Source: Thamnidium elegans (Eukaryota > Mucoromycota > Mucoromycetes > Mucorales > Mucoraceae). From it: a DNA stretch of 64,000 bases. Below the pieces are notes generated by a model that saw nothing but the letters and a program-made list of their open reading frames with translations, was not told where the DNA came from and did no database searches. Of the stretch, positions 11,954-25,796 are shown one piece after another; the stretch's first letter is position 1; every line of letters starts with the position of its first letter. The stretch covers positions 216,001-280,000 of the forward strand of contig JAIXMG010000021.1 in assembly GCA_025201345.1 (NCBI GenBank), read 5' to 3'. A program made the translations under genes and the position numbers.

Positions 11954-13199
11954 GGCATCTTTTTTTTTTTTTCTTTACCCTTCTCTTTTGTCTCTCCGGC
12001 CCGGGTATTCTGGTATTATAAAAAAGGGATTGTTCTTGATTATCTCACGCTATGTCGAACGTATGAGTCAAAAAAACTTGTATTCTCTGAGAGCCAGACG
12101 TTATCATGTGTGTAAAAACAGTTTTTATTTGACGAATAGGTTTGTTTTTACACTATCCGACTGCAAAAAAATGATAATGAATTCATTGTTCTGTTATTTC
12201 GCTTTCTTTATTTTCTGGAGCATTTCCAAAGATATGGTTACAGTATCCGTAAGATTCAAGTCCAAAATACAGCTCTTTTATACCGCTTTGATCGCGCGCA
12301 AGTAATCATCTGGTTCTAGTTCGTAAAAGTTTAGATGCCTTGAGTGGTACTGTATAAACACATGAGCTTTATTAAAATTACAAGAAAATAAGGAAACAGC
12401 AGTTACTTATTAGGAAAAAAAAAAAGCACCGATTTAAATCGATTTGCAAAGACAGGGGAAAGCAAGATGAAGTGTGTGTGTGTGTCTCTAGCCATACGGT
12501 CAGGCGCTTCTTTCCCGGCAAAGGAACACAAATTGTTGCTGTCGTCTTGGCTGTTACAGTAACCACCATGCGGCTACAACTTCAAAATTATAATATTCAA
12601 AGCGTATCTCACGCCACGATCTTTCCTGGCCACGAATATGATCTTTACTGATTACTAGCGTATATGGATCATGATCAAGGCCGATCTTCTTTGTATTACA
12701 GTAAACTACTTTCACTTCAGTAATAAAAAGCCAGTTGCACCTGTTGGCTTTGAAGTATTGAATGCATTAAACGGGTCCTTTAGACGCTTGACGTTCTTCA
12801 ATCACAGAGTTGTTTCGTACTGCATCTTGGCCAAACGGGAATTCCCATTTATAGCGGTTCTGTACTGAGTTGTGTCGAGGGAGCTTTTTGTAAGGATAAA
12901 TTCTTGTAGATGGTTATAAGGCATCTTTGAAACGAGTTTTATACAGCATTCGTTCTTGTCGTACATATTTTAGATACAATGACTATCCAAGCATGAAAGC
13001 TGGTGCATTTTTTGAATACATTGTAACCACTTTTTTTGATACGACGATTTTCTTATTATTTAATCAATTCCCTTCTCTTATTTATCATTCCATGACGTGT
13101 AAGTTTTAAATAAATAATCTTTCAGGTTTTCCCCGTATTCCTAGTCTGAAATAAAGGTTAATTATTGGTACACCACCATATATACCACCAGTGCCAGGT
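11954..13199. other. Intergenic, no supported gene
   Basis: Several short frames (11988-12305, 12671-12868, 12927-13109 on +) lack recognisable content and two start at non-ATG codons or lack a context. Complexity is moderate and a (TG)n tract lies near 12473-12484. I see no RNA gene. It may contain decayed coding DNA that I cannot identify. Confidence 0.5.
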
Positions 13200-13472
13200 T
13201 ATGGCATACACTTTTTTGGTGCACCTCCCACAGATGACAGGTAAAAAACAAGTTTTTTTTTTAAAAAAAATTACATGTGAGTACGCGAGAAAGTAAACCC
13301 CTTTTTATCATGATTATTACGTATAAATACGTAATAATGTAAATAAAACCTTTTTATCATGGTTGAATAAATCCCCCTTTTTATCATGATTAAAATCACA
13401 TATTTATCATGATTAAAATCGCCTATTTATCCCATCCTTTTTTTTTTTCCTTTTTTTTCCTTTTTTTTAACA
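13200..13472 (+). repeat. Upstream repeat region with TTATCATG-type palindromic repeats (copy 1)
   Basis: Four copies of TTATCATG(A/G)TT lie at 13305, 13354, 13381 and 13403, embedded in partly repeated AAATCACATATT/AATAAATCCCC context. A pyrimidine-rich tract and TTTTAACAATGAA follow. The core ATCATGAT is a perfect palindrome, as expected of a dimeric protein site. The same arrangement recurs at 34695-34871 upstream of another family member, starting at a shared TTTTTTGGTGCACC box. Its immediate position before an ATG suggests promoter function; that is inference. Confidence 0.6.
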
Positions 13473-14000
13473 ATGAAATCATATACAAGTAAGTACCTTT
13501 TTATATAGAAATGGAGCGTGTAAATAGGGAGTGTTGCAAGAACATAAAGCTGATATTGTTAAATACAATGTAATAGTTACAATAGAAAGAAGATTGGGGG
13601 CTATAGAAAGAAGACTGGGGGCTATAGAAAGAAGACTGGGGGCTATAGAAAGAAGACTGGGGGCTATAGAAAGAAGACTGAGGGCTATATAAAGAAGACT
13701 GGGAGCTTTGGTTTTCCATTATTGAAAAATTCAGAGAAAAAAATGACAACATTACTGTGAGTTATTAAATTAAAACTTCTTTTTACAAAGACTAATAGAA
13801 AAATTTACCAGATTCACGCTGACCTTTTCAGAATTGATTGGGAAGAGATGTCGTTGTTGCAAGAAACAGTAAGTTTTTATGCGTTTCTATTAAATAAATC
13901 TGACTATTAAACATTGTTGTAGATCATTAGTGCCAATAAAAATAAAAGAAAAATGACTGCATCCCTGATAAATCATTCAAATAAAGTTGGCAATCTTTTC
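13473..14000 (+). pseudogene. Disrupted copy of a small multi-exon gene family (copy 1)
   Basis: This is homologous to the intact gene at 15785-16324. It starts ATGAAATCATATACAAG as at 34872. The segment HKADIVKY matches HKSDIIKH of the intact copy. A 21-bp minisatellite then breaks the frame, after which KEDWELWFSIIEKFREKN matches the intact copy's KFWVSIIQKFREN. The exon ending 13756, the 57-nt exon 13812-13868 (IHADLFRIDWEEM) and the 78-nt exon 13923-14000 (NKNKRKMTASLINHSNKVGN) have exactly the lengths and phases of the intact copy. The last donor is GCAAGT instead of GTAAGT, and the final exon with its acceptor is missing. No function is recognised. Confidence 0.7.
13585..13689 (+). repeat. 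21-bp minisatellite, five units plus a partial
   Basis: The unit is GAAAGAAGACTGGGGGCTATA, at 13585, 13606, 13627, 13648 and 13669, with a partial sixth from about 13690. Units differ only at single positions (ATTG in the first, GAGG in the fifth). The array lies inside the coding region of the copy-1 gene. The upstream frame reads ERRLGAI repeats ending at TAA; the downstream homologous frame would read KEDWGL followed by TAG in each unit. On the opposite strand it reads as FYSPQSS heptads, which I regard as fortuitous. Confidence 0.95.
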
Positions 14001-14430
14001 GCAAGTACATAAACTAATATTATTGGCAAGTTTATTTTAACGTTCCGTTCTTTTACCATACCACCTACAACGATATCACTTGGTAATATAATCTATCAAA
14101 ATCTAGCCCCCAAACCGAAGTTGTCCCCCCCCCCAGGAGGAGTTGAACTTAGTGCCTCACGCAAGTAAAAAAATATAAAAAAAGAGCTCAAATATATCAG
14201 TAGACTTGATCGTCAAGAGTAAGTACATAAATATAAATCAAAATTAATACTTTATATCTTATATTAACAACACCATACCCTTGTAACATGCTTTTAATAT
14301 TTTTTAATAACGAGTTCAACTTATATCAAGAATTTAAAGACTACCACTTGAAAATAATGGTAGTATTAAAAACACAATTAAAACGGAAAAAGAAAACATA
14401 AAAGCAATAGAAAATGAAACTACCAAAGCA

Positions 14431-14876
14431 ATGAACCTTAAAGTACTGAAAATAATGAAACACTTCCTTATCAATGTGAAAAAAGAAGACTACGCTAATG
14501 AAGATTCATATTTGTGCTTTGTTATTGCTCCTGTATTAAAAGCTTTAATTGGTTCAAACACTACTTCTCTTCTCTTTGGAAAAACCAACTTGAAATCAAA
14601 AGCAATTGAAATTAACCGCTACTTGTATGACGATGAAAGACGATTTGCAGGCCCAAAGATTGATTTAATAATTACTTATAAAACTTTTGATATTGATGGA
14701 AGTTTCTGGTCCTCCTGATAAAGTTAATCAAGTACATTACTTAGAAGACAAGCACAATATTTGCAAGAATTTAAAAGCAATGTTTAAGCACATTATCAGC
14801 AAACCGGAAACACCTTCGGTTACATTAATTAGAAAGTTAAAGCTGTATAGTATACAATCTACCGCCCTTTTATAGT
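14431..14876 (+). pseudogene. Frameshifted remnant with D...E-x-S(K) motif, possible nuclease-fold family
   Basis: The first frame runs 14431-14718 and contains ERRFAGPKIDLIITYKTF. The protein-like continuation switches frame near 14695 to MEVSGPPDKVNQVHYLEDK and KNLKAMFKHIISKP, ending at 14875. The pattern of a D-containing strand, then E-x-S, then a D..K...K helix resembles repetitive Mucorales proteins with a GEVK/EVSGPP-type core and, more distantly, PD-(D/E)XK nucleases. That assignment is from memory and is inference. The frameshift, and the absence of flanking exons I could join, suggest a decayed copy. Confidence 0.45.
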
Positions 14877-15670
14877 ACTTTGTTATAGAAGTAACTTGGT
14901 TGCAATAAAAAAAAAATTAAAAAAAAGTTTTTGTTTTGTTTCTTCTATCCATAATTATAAATATTATTTAATGTAAACTTTTGCGTATCATTCAACGGTG
15001 TTACTTGTGGCGTGTGTTATATTTAACCAATATCCCCTTCAGTATTCCTTTTTAAAATAACGTATTAATGGAAAATAGTATACATCTGCTTTTACAAACT
15101 TCTGAAAACGTACACACTCTGTTTGTTTTTAAGGACTTAGTTTTCATATGATATTAAAACTTGCGCCAGATTAGTAAGACTTCAAAAAACCTGTTTTTTT
15201 TACTCTCTCACGTACTCATACGTAATTAAAAGAAGAAAAACTTGTTTATTACCAAAAAAAATTACTTCTAGTACATGATATTTTGGTAATATATAGAAGA
15301 TTCTGGATATTTTAGTTATATATCTAGCGTTGTATTGGCTCTCAGGTATACTATTTCTCTGAAGGTTGACTATAACTTCGTGTATAATTAACTTGTGATA
15401 CGACGCGTGTTTCTTTTAAAAGGTACTCCTCTTTTAAAACACACCTTCTGGTGTCTATATTTACTCTTAAAAAAAAGCGGTGTCATATGATACTAAACTT
15501 GCAGTATGGTTGCGCCAGATTAGTGAGGTTAAGATGATGACAGTTTTTTTTGGACAGGTTTTTATGACTTAGGAATAAGACTTGTAAAAACGTGGCTTTT
15601 GCAGGTTTTCAAAAGGTATAAATAAGACGCGCGATTTCCTCTTTTCAAAAAAAAAAAAAAAAAAAAAAAG

Positions 15671-15770
15671 CCCTTTTCTTTATCAACCTTTTTATATCAA
15701 CCTTTTTATATCAACTTTTTTATATCAACCTTTTTAAATCAACCTTTTTATATCCATCTTTTTTTATTAT
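15671..15770 (+). repeat. Short direct repeats ATCAACCTTTTTAT upstream of copy 2
   Basis: About six near-identical 14-15 nt units (TATCAACCTTTTTAT, with one TTTTTT and one AAATC variant) occupy the region just upstream of the ATG at 15785. They follow a poly-A tract. They occupy the position that TTATCATG repeats hold in copies 1 and 3 and end in the same pyrimidine-rich leader. They could be promoter elements or simple expansion. Confidence 0.6.
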
Positions 15771-15784
15771 CATTTCCTTTTAAA

Positions 15785-16324
15785 ATGGATATTCTTGAAT
15801 TTTACAGCACTCAGAACAACAATTTTCTTTTTTCTGAGTTTTTTAACAAGCATAAATCCGACATAATCAAACATAGTGTTAATATAGATATTACAACTAA
15901 AGAAGACTGTACTTCCCTTAGGAAATTTTGGGTTTCCATTATCCAAAAGTTCAGAGAAAATAATCATAACGTTATTGTGAGTTATTAAATTAAAACTTCT
16001 TTTTACAAAGACTAATAGAAAAATTGACCAGATTCATGCTGATTTATTTCGTATTGATTGGGAAGAGATATTATTATTGCGGGAAGTAGTAAGTCTTTAT
16101 GCGTTTCTATTAAATAAGTCTGACTATTAAACATTTTGTTGTAGGTAATCAGCATCAACAACAACAAAAGAAAAATCACCAAGTCACTCGTAAATCATGC
16201 GAATGACATTGGCAATATTTTCGTAAGTACATAAACTAATATTATTGGAAAGTTTATTTTTAACGTTCCGTTCTTTTTTCAGGATGCAAGCAATATAAAT
16301 AAATACGAAAGACTCTCAAAATGA
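15785..16324 (+). CDS. Intact member of a small unrecognised multi-exon gene family (122 aa, copy 2)
   Basis: There are four exons in phase: 15785-15976, 16032-16088, 16145-16222 and 16283-16324 (stop TGA), giving 122 residues. Introns are 54-60 nt; intron 1 has an ACTAAT branch site and a GACCAG acceptor, and the last ends TTTTTTCAG. The protein starts MDILEFYSTQNNNFLFSEFF. It contains HKSDIIKHSVNIDI, FWVSIIQKFRENNHN, IHADLFRIDWEEILLLREV and NNNKRKITKSLVNHANDIGN, and ends NKYERLSK. It is mostly charged and helical-looking, with an NKRK basic cluster and no signal or membrane segment. A disrupted relative lies 2.3 kb upstream, and a longer one near 35 kb shares the [NK]NKKRKI exon. I recognise no domain and assign no function. 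Confidence 0.72.
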
Positions 16325-16574
16325 AGTATAAAAACCAATATACATTAGTATAGCAGAAAATTATAAATAGTAATGTAATATCTTTAAAGCTGCAGTCATC
16401 ATCTAATTTTTTCCATGATGAAGAGTGTTTTTAAAATAAAAAAAAGTTAATAGCTGACTATCTCTCTCACTGCGGCTACCACGTGCTGTGAAGACGTGTA
16501 TTTGCATAAGAATGAAAAAAAAAAAAAAAAAAAAGAGAGCAGTGCTATTATTTTATTATTCAAAAAAGGAGGGT

Positions 16575-18889
16575 TTAACTAATAAGTTGATTAGGATCAG
16601 TTGAATTAAATATTTTATAAATCTTCTTTGACATGACCCTATTGATTTTTCTATCTCTTGCTGTAAATGTACTTCGTTCTACCTAAACAAAAATGTTAAT
16701 AAAAAAAAATAAAAATAAAAATAAAGGTTTTTTTTTTTTACTTCGAGATCAGATAACAGTAACTCTGCTTCAGATGGTTGTTTACGTTCGTATGTATTAT
16801 TTAATGAATATAATGTAGGGTAAGCTTGTATGACACTCTGAGCTACGGCAGGTGTGCATAACTGGATTTCTTGTAGCATTTTCGAGTATGTGTCACTGGG
16901 ATGTATACCACGTTTACCCACTTTATATGAATTATTGGTATTTTTTGATCTACAATATAATATTAGATTGTATAAAGATGTACAATTTTATATTCTCTCT
17001 TACTTGTATCGACCAAGGGCTAAATCAGTTGTCAGACTTTCAATCCAACTAGCAGAATCTTCATCTTTTTTAGTAGTGATCAACATAACTCCTCGTTCCA
17101 ACATTAAGTGGTCAATACAACTTTCTATTTCTTCTTGACTAGGACCGTTTTCTATCTCTGGTTGATTTCTTCGTCTTGAAGATGATGATGCACCTTCAAT
17201 TGTACTACGTACTTGCTCATCAAATAGTCTTCGTTGAAGGTTAATTTTCTTTTTATAGTATGCGTGTAATCCTTCCACTAATAATATTAATTGACGAGAA
17301 TCAGCATTAGTCTGTACTTTATCAATATAAGCATCTATGGTATCTGCTTGTACATAGTTGATAAACGCATAGACATCTATATAGACCAATACATAAGGTT
17401 CTTGGACGATCTTTGGTTTTTCAAACGGAACAAAAATCATTTCATTTTCATCCCACTCGGAAGTACATTTCCTTCGCCATGAGATATGATATAGATTAGA
17501 ACTTGAAGCTGATTTAATTATGGTCTCTTTTTTCTCCAATATCACCTTTACTAATTCACCTGTACTTGTCTTTAAGAAATCAGGATGCATCTCCACGATC
17601 ATTTCTTTAATTGTCTTTACTCTGTCATTTTTTATTCTGTTTTCTCTTTCCAGTAGAGAAGTTCGTTCCTTTTCCATTAACTTTTGGTCTTTAAGTCTTT
17701 GCTTTTCTTCTTGTAGTTCTTGTTTCTTTTGTTTCTTTGCTTCTAGGGCACGCTTCCTTTCTTCTGATTGTGCTTGCTTTCTTTGTTCGGTTTCTAGTTT
17801 ATTTTGTTCTTTGGAGGATAAACTAAATGTGCCGAGTTCTTGATCACTGGTGACAGCCGAAGATAGTTCAGAATCTGGCTCAGTAAGAGGCGCGATATTG
17901 TATTCATACGCTCTTTGTTTCCCTTTACGGTTAGAGCTTTTTTTAGACATGAGCTTATCAAAGAAATCATTGACTGAAGGTAACGAACCATCTGAATCTG
18001 AGTCTATTAAAGAAATGCTATTGAAGGAAGTACTTCTCTGTCTACTTGGTTTATTTGGTGCTTCATCATCATCTGATACTTGAAATGAATATGGGTCGTC
18101 TTCAATAGAATTTACTGGAGATGAAAATATATTAGGTGTAGTACTTCTCTTTCTACTTGGTTTAATTGGTACTTCATCATCGTCTGATGCTTGAAATGAA
18201 TATGGGTCGTCTTCTATAGTATCTACTGGGGATACAGATCTATTAGGTGGAGTCTTTCTTTTTCTACTTGGTTTATTTGGTGTTTCGTCGTCAGAAATAT
18301 GAAATAGATATGGTTCGATGGGATCTAAAGCATTTAATGGTGGAGAGACAAATCGATTAGGTGATAAGTCTTCTAATAAATCAAGATTAATTATAGGTGA
18401 ATAATCAGGCGTAGGTGATTGTGGTTTTTTTTGTGAGCTGGGAATAGACGTTAAGCTATCGCTGATGGTATATGGATTAATATCAAAAGTATCTCTTTGT
18501 CTACTCTCCTCCCTGCTTCCCCTAAAAAAAAATATGCAAAAAAAAAAAAAAAAAAAAAAAATCAGTCGAGCTTAGAAACTTGAAATATACTATATAAAAC
18601 TTACCGGCTTGTTTCTTCTTCTTCGTCTGAATCAAGAATAATCATTGTGTCTTTTGGTTTTGGTTTCTCTTTTGACTTCTCTTTTGGTCGAACTCCTTTT
18701 AGAAACTGTAAAAAAATGAATAAGCGTAGTAATATATATAGAAAAAGGGGTTTCACTTACTTGGCCGTCAAATATTCTGTTGATAGTTGTTTCTACGCAT
18801 GTTGTAAATTCTAAATCAAGCAAGATATGATCTCGACTATGTGATGTACCGATGGCTAATACTTGATCTGCTAATTCTTCCAAGTTCAT
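16575..18889 (-). CDS. EME1: Eme1-type subunit of the Mus81-Eme1 structure-specific endonuclease
   Basis: This is the non-catalytic ERCC4-domain partner of Mus81, acting on stalled forks and recombination intermediates in the nucleus. The exons are 18889-18761, 18705-18605, 18521-17004, 16949-16742 and 16682-16575, giving 687 residues. The N-terminal third is acidic and Ser-rich, with three imperfect repeats of about 33 residues (IEDDPYSFQxSDDDE... KPSRKR). A long Lys/Glu coiled coil follows (about 320-420). The ERCC4-like domain then includes IKEMIVEMHPDFL, ISWRRKCTSEW, VLVYIDVYAFINYV, LILLVEGLHAYYKKKIN and ESLTTDLALGRYK. The C-terminal helix-hairpin-helix region contains PAVAQSVIQAYPTLYSLNNTY and ends ERSTFTARDRKINRVMSKKI. 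No ERKx3D catalytic motif is seen, as expected for Eme1. The start in exon 1 is the only ATG that joins in phase. Confidence 0.88.
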
Positions 18890-19020
18890 TGCGATAAAAA
18901 AAGAAGTGTATTTTTTTTTTAAAAAAAAAAGTAACTTTTATTGGCTCGAGAATTTGATAAATAATATACGCTTTATTTTGAAAAAAAAAAAAAGGTCTTT
19001 TTCTTTATTTAAAAAACGAT

Positions 19021-21430
<2,410 letters not shown>

Positions 21431-21507
21431 AAATTGCTGGTTTTTTTTTTTTTTTTATGTACATTTTTTATTTTTTTTTATTTTTATTAAACTAAAAAAA
21501 GGGGTTT

Positions 21508-23845
21508 TTAATTCCATCTTCTAGGCTTCTTATTGTCTCTATGAGAAAATTGTTGTTGCTGTTGCTGCTGTTGAGGGTTTCCACCAAATGGAGGAGGAGG
21601 TCTATATCCAGGACCACCTTCTTGCATTTGTTGTTGTTGCTGTTGTTGAGGAGGAGGAGGATAAGGTCTTTTATTCATATTATTCATTCTTTGATTATGC
21701 ATCATAGGAGGCCTTTGTTGTTGGAATGAATGTCCACTATCGAATCTTCCACCACCACCACCGTTATTCATCATGGGAGGAGGAGGTCTATAACCTTGCT
21801 GCATACTATTACTATTATGTCTTTGTTGTTGTTGATGTTGCATACCACCTCTACCTCTACCCATACCCATACCACCTCTATTGTTAGGAGGAGGAGGACG
21901 ATTGAACCCACTACCAACACCACCATCAAATGGTGGTGGACGCATCATCATATCCTGTTGCTGAGGACGGAAAGGTGGTGGTTCATTAAACTGATGGGGC
22001 GTATTGTTGTTTGGTCTAAATGGAGGAGGACCGGTATCTCTCATGACAGGAGCATTAGCAGGTCTAAATGGAGGAGGTTCAAGCTTTTGATGAGGAGCGT
22101 TATGAGGTCTGAAAGGGGGCGGTTCAGTAAATTGTTGTCTATAATCTTCTTTTATGACAGGTGCAGGTTCTTCATCATGATGTTGACTTGAATCGAATTT
22201 ATCAGATGTTAGCTCTCCTGGTCTAGGTCTGGTCCAGAAACGCGTGGTGTGGTCGTTGGAGCCAGATACGAGGATGTGACCAACTGGGTGCCAATCTAAT
22301 GACCAAATATTGGATTCGTGGGCTGTCTCTTGTTCACCGACAGGTTGGTCTTGACCTGTCATCCAGAACATTAATGCACCGTCTGAACCACCAGTTGCTA
22401 ATAAACGTTCGTGTTGTGGATGCCATTTAGCAGCTATAAAAGAAAAAAGGTTAAACCATTTTATTTATTTTTTTGCTAGTAAAAAAAAAAAAACTTACAG
22501 CAAATTTCCTTCTTGTGTCCTCTAAATACTTGTAATTCCTTCATGGTTCTGATATCGTATACTTTGACAAGTTGATCTCTACCTGCTGTAACTAACCAAT
22601 TACCATTCTGATTCCATTCTAAAGCCAAAACTGTGTTCTTATGACCATGACTAAAAAAAAATATATTTGTAAGTCAATTTCTTCCACAGTTCAAGATTAT
22701 AAAAAAAAAAAACTTACAGTGAAGTGATGTTCTTTGCAGACTTGGGATCCCATAATTTGACAAGGTTATCCTTACTACCAGAAGCCAATAAAGACTTGTA
22801 CGGATGCCAATCAAGACACTTGACATCCCAACCGTGACCTTTTAATGTCTTTTCTTCAGTACCAGTATTAAAATCCCAAATTTTAATATAAGAATCATCC
22901 GAACAAGTAGCGAAACGAGTATCAGAGGGAGCAAAAGTTAAATCACGAATTGCTTCTTTATGTCCTTGAAACATCTTTAAATTACTCATATTGGATTGCC
23001 AATATTTGATAATACCACTGTGATCACCAGTGACCATCCAATTATCGTTATGCGACCAGTTCATGGCACGTACAGCAGAATCATGCGCTTGCAAAATAGT
23101 CTCGAAATTAAACGTGAGACCGTTCCATAAAGTGAATTCGCCACTGGAAGAGCCTGTAATTAAACGACGACCTTCTGGAGTCCACTATAATATAGGTAAG
23201 ATAAATGTTGAAAATTTAGAGTATATAAACTTACTCTAACAACGTTGACTGGATATCTAATTTTGTTAGTGGATGTATGAATGAATTTTGTTGTCACTGC
23301 GTTAATGGGGTTATCAAGATATGCGACTGGAGGCAACAACTAAATGAAATAATATTATTAACAGTGCGTTTTTATATATATATATATATTTACTTACATT
23401 AACAATAAAGTTAGGATCCGGCCTTAAGTATCGCGTATCTCTTCTATCACGAATCCATACACGTTCCTATTCCAAGTTATACCAGAGACAAGAAAGTAAA
23501 AAAGAAGTATATAGAAAAGTATACAGAAAAAAGGAAGGAAAAAAAAAGTAAAAAAAAAAATAATAAAAACAAATCAGAACAAAAGGTTGAAACGTATATT
23601 TTTTTATTAGGAGAATAAGTAAAAGTATTCAATCTAACCTGCATCCATCGAGCTACACTATGATTATAATCGACAGTTCGTCTTTGAATAGCTTTTCTCA
23701 TTCGTTTACCGTCAAAGACCATCTTGGAGAAGGGAACGTTACCGCCACCGCCTCCTTCACCTGCCATTCGTGTTGGTCGTCTACCTCCTCCTCCACCTCC
23801 ACCTCCAGATCCTCCGTCATCTTCCCATTTGTGAGCTACTTCCAT
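21508..23845 (-). CDS. PFS2: WD40 polyadenylation factor Pfs2/WDR33
   Basis: This is a scaffold subunit of the cleavage and polyadenylation factor, needed for mRNA 3'-end processing; WDR33 contacts the poly(A) signal. The exons are 23845-23639, 23466-23398, 23339-23235, 23184-22718, 22650-22499 and 22433-21508, giving 641 residues. The Gly-rich N-terminus leads into [20 protein letters not shown], the diagnostic Pfs2/WDR33 segment that binds RNA. Seven WD repeats follow ([113 protein letters not shown]). The tail has five PPPFRP motifs, RGRGG and polyGln stretches, as in WDR33-type proteins. Its tail is encoded right at the convergent junction with DHX35. Confidence 0.95.
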
Positions 23846-23980
23846 TATATTTTGTGTGTGCGTATATTATTGTTTATTATATAAAAAAAAAAGAAGCAAA
23901 AAGAAAAAAAAGATGGAAAAAAAAAAAGCGGAAAAATATACACCATTTATGTTAGTCACACTTTTTTTTTTTAGAAATTT

Positions 23981-25101
23981 TTATTCCATTGGAGTCGTAG
24001 GCCTGTTGTTTACACTTTTTAACTGTTTGACACCGCCTTGAAGTGACAAATTCTCGGACCCAATCAATGAATGATGAACATGCTCGATAGATTTAAAGTA
24101 TTTAACCGTCTATCTTATACAAGTTAAAAAAAAATGAATTTATATAAAATAAAGTAAATTACCTTCACATGAAGTTCTAACGTAGCGTCTTCATCACATA
24201 CAATAAGACCTTTAGGATGCATTTGAATAGCTGAAACTGTCCACATATGATTTACTCCTTCTTCGATACATTTTGCTAACGCGATTGCCTAAACATACAA
24301 TTAAGAATCATGAGTATTTCACTATTGTGCCCTCTCTTTTTTTTTCTTTCTTTTTTTTACCTTGTGAGCACCCGTGATAAGAATAACTACTTCACGAGCA
24401 TCCATAACAGTTCTATGTAATCATATACGTTACTATCCAGATTGAAAAATAAAAAAACAAATAAAAAACTTACGCTACACCAACCGTCAAAGCCAACTTG
24501 GGTACTTTAGTTATATCACCTTCGAAGAATCTAGCATTAGCAATAATAGTTTCATAAGCCAATGTCTTGACACGTGTACGAGACGTTAAAGAAGAACCAG
24601 GTTCATTAAAGGCAATATGGCCGTCAGGACCGATACCGCCCAGAAACAATTCGATACCACCGACACGAGCAATATCAGCTTCAAATTTCTTACACTCTTC
24701 ATCTAAATCAGGAGCATTACCATCCAAGATATGAACGTTGGACGGGTTAATATCAACATGCATAAAGAGGTTATTCCACATAAATGTATGGTAGGATTCT
24801 GAATGATCACGGGGTAAACCAACGTATTCATCCATATTAAAAGTTACTACATGTTTGAAGCTGATTTTCTCTTGTTTGTAAAGTTCAACGAGTTTCTTGT
24901 AGACACTAATAGGCGATGACCCGGTTGGTAGACCGATAACAAATGGTCTCTCACTTGAAGGCTCAAATTGTCTAATACGTTCCTTGATATAGTTTGCTGT
25001 ATATATTTTTTAGTTGGTGTATAAATAAAATAATAAAAAATACCTTACTTACCAATATTCTCGGACACTTCTTCATAATCTTCGCGAATAATTAATCTCA
25101 T
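23981..25101 (-). CDS. NAG1: Glucosamine-6-phosphate deaminase (GNPDA/NAG1)
   Basis: This enzyme converts glucosamine-6-phosphate to fructose-6-phosphate and ammonia, linking chitin/GlcNAc catabolism to glycolysis in the cytosol. The five exons are 25101-25053, 24996-24474, 24412-24361, 24288-24163 and 24109-23981, giving 292 residues (human GNPDA1 is 289). Family motifs are [15 protein letters not shown], the FNMDEYVGL segment with Asp72, [60 protein letters not shown], and [17 protein letters not shown] near the end. Asp72 falls at the same number as the catalytic residue of E. coli NagB. The C-terminal extension after the [14 protein letters not shown] core is short and low in conservation. 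It lies in tandem upstream of PFS2, 135 nt apart. Confidence 0.96.
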
Positions 25102-25796
25102 TTTATTTTATATATGTTTATAGAAACAAAACAAAAACAAAAAAGAAAGAAAATCATATCACTTTCTTTACTTTTTATAAAGAAAAAAAATGTAAATAAA
25201 AATATAAACCAATCATAATAATTAAAAAGCAAAACACGTTGTGCTTATCATGAGAATCAATCACTCGCATATTTATGGCTTACGTCCCTCTAGTATAAAG
25301 CGTCTCTATATCATTCTACAGAACTTAAATAAGCAGTGTAACAGTGTGATTCATTTTTTAGTTAAGCATTATACAGTATCTTTTTAATCAATTACATAAT
25401 AAAAAGTAAGGGCCCTTCCTTCTTTTTTCAAAAGAAAGACATAAGATGATTGCAATCTTGTTTCATATATAAAGTTTTATATAGTAAAAAAAAAAGTTTC
25501 CCGGCTGTTTCAAAAAAAGAAAACAATTTAAAGTGATACAAGTTGTGTACCGCCAAAAAGTGTAGTGCAATACACTTTTTCTGTATGGAACCGAAATTCC
25601 ATTTAAAGTCTTTTTTTACTCCCAAATTTGATATTTTCGTACTATCTCTGTACAGTTCTAAGCTATAAGTTGAGCTCTAAGACTATAGCTGTCGCGCGGT
25701 TTCTAGGATACGCGCTGACTAAAATGAAGAGCATGAGCTTTACCCTCGTCATTGATGCGGTTGTCTTTTAACGAAATTTTTGTTTTGTTTTGAACT
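25102..25796. other. Intergenic, no gene seen
   Basis: This is the 5' flank of the deaminase gene. The short minus frame at 25428-25625 has no recognisable content. No RNA gene was found. Confidence 0.5.

Noticed and set aside
11988..12305. 105-codon plus frame between ALDH and the accessory region
   Set aside because: It starts at TTG, has no recognisable motif and no ordered codon pattern.
13501..13752. Minus-strand ORF with FYSPQSS heptads resembling the RNA polymerase II C-terminal repeat
   Set aside because: It is the reverse reading of a 21-bp minisatellite that lies inside a plus-strand exon with a clear paralogue at 15.9 kb; the heptad is a by-product of the unit length.
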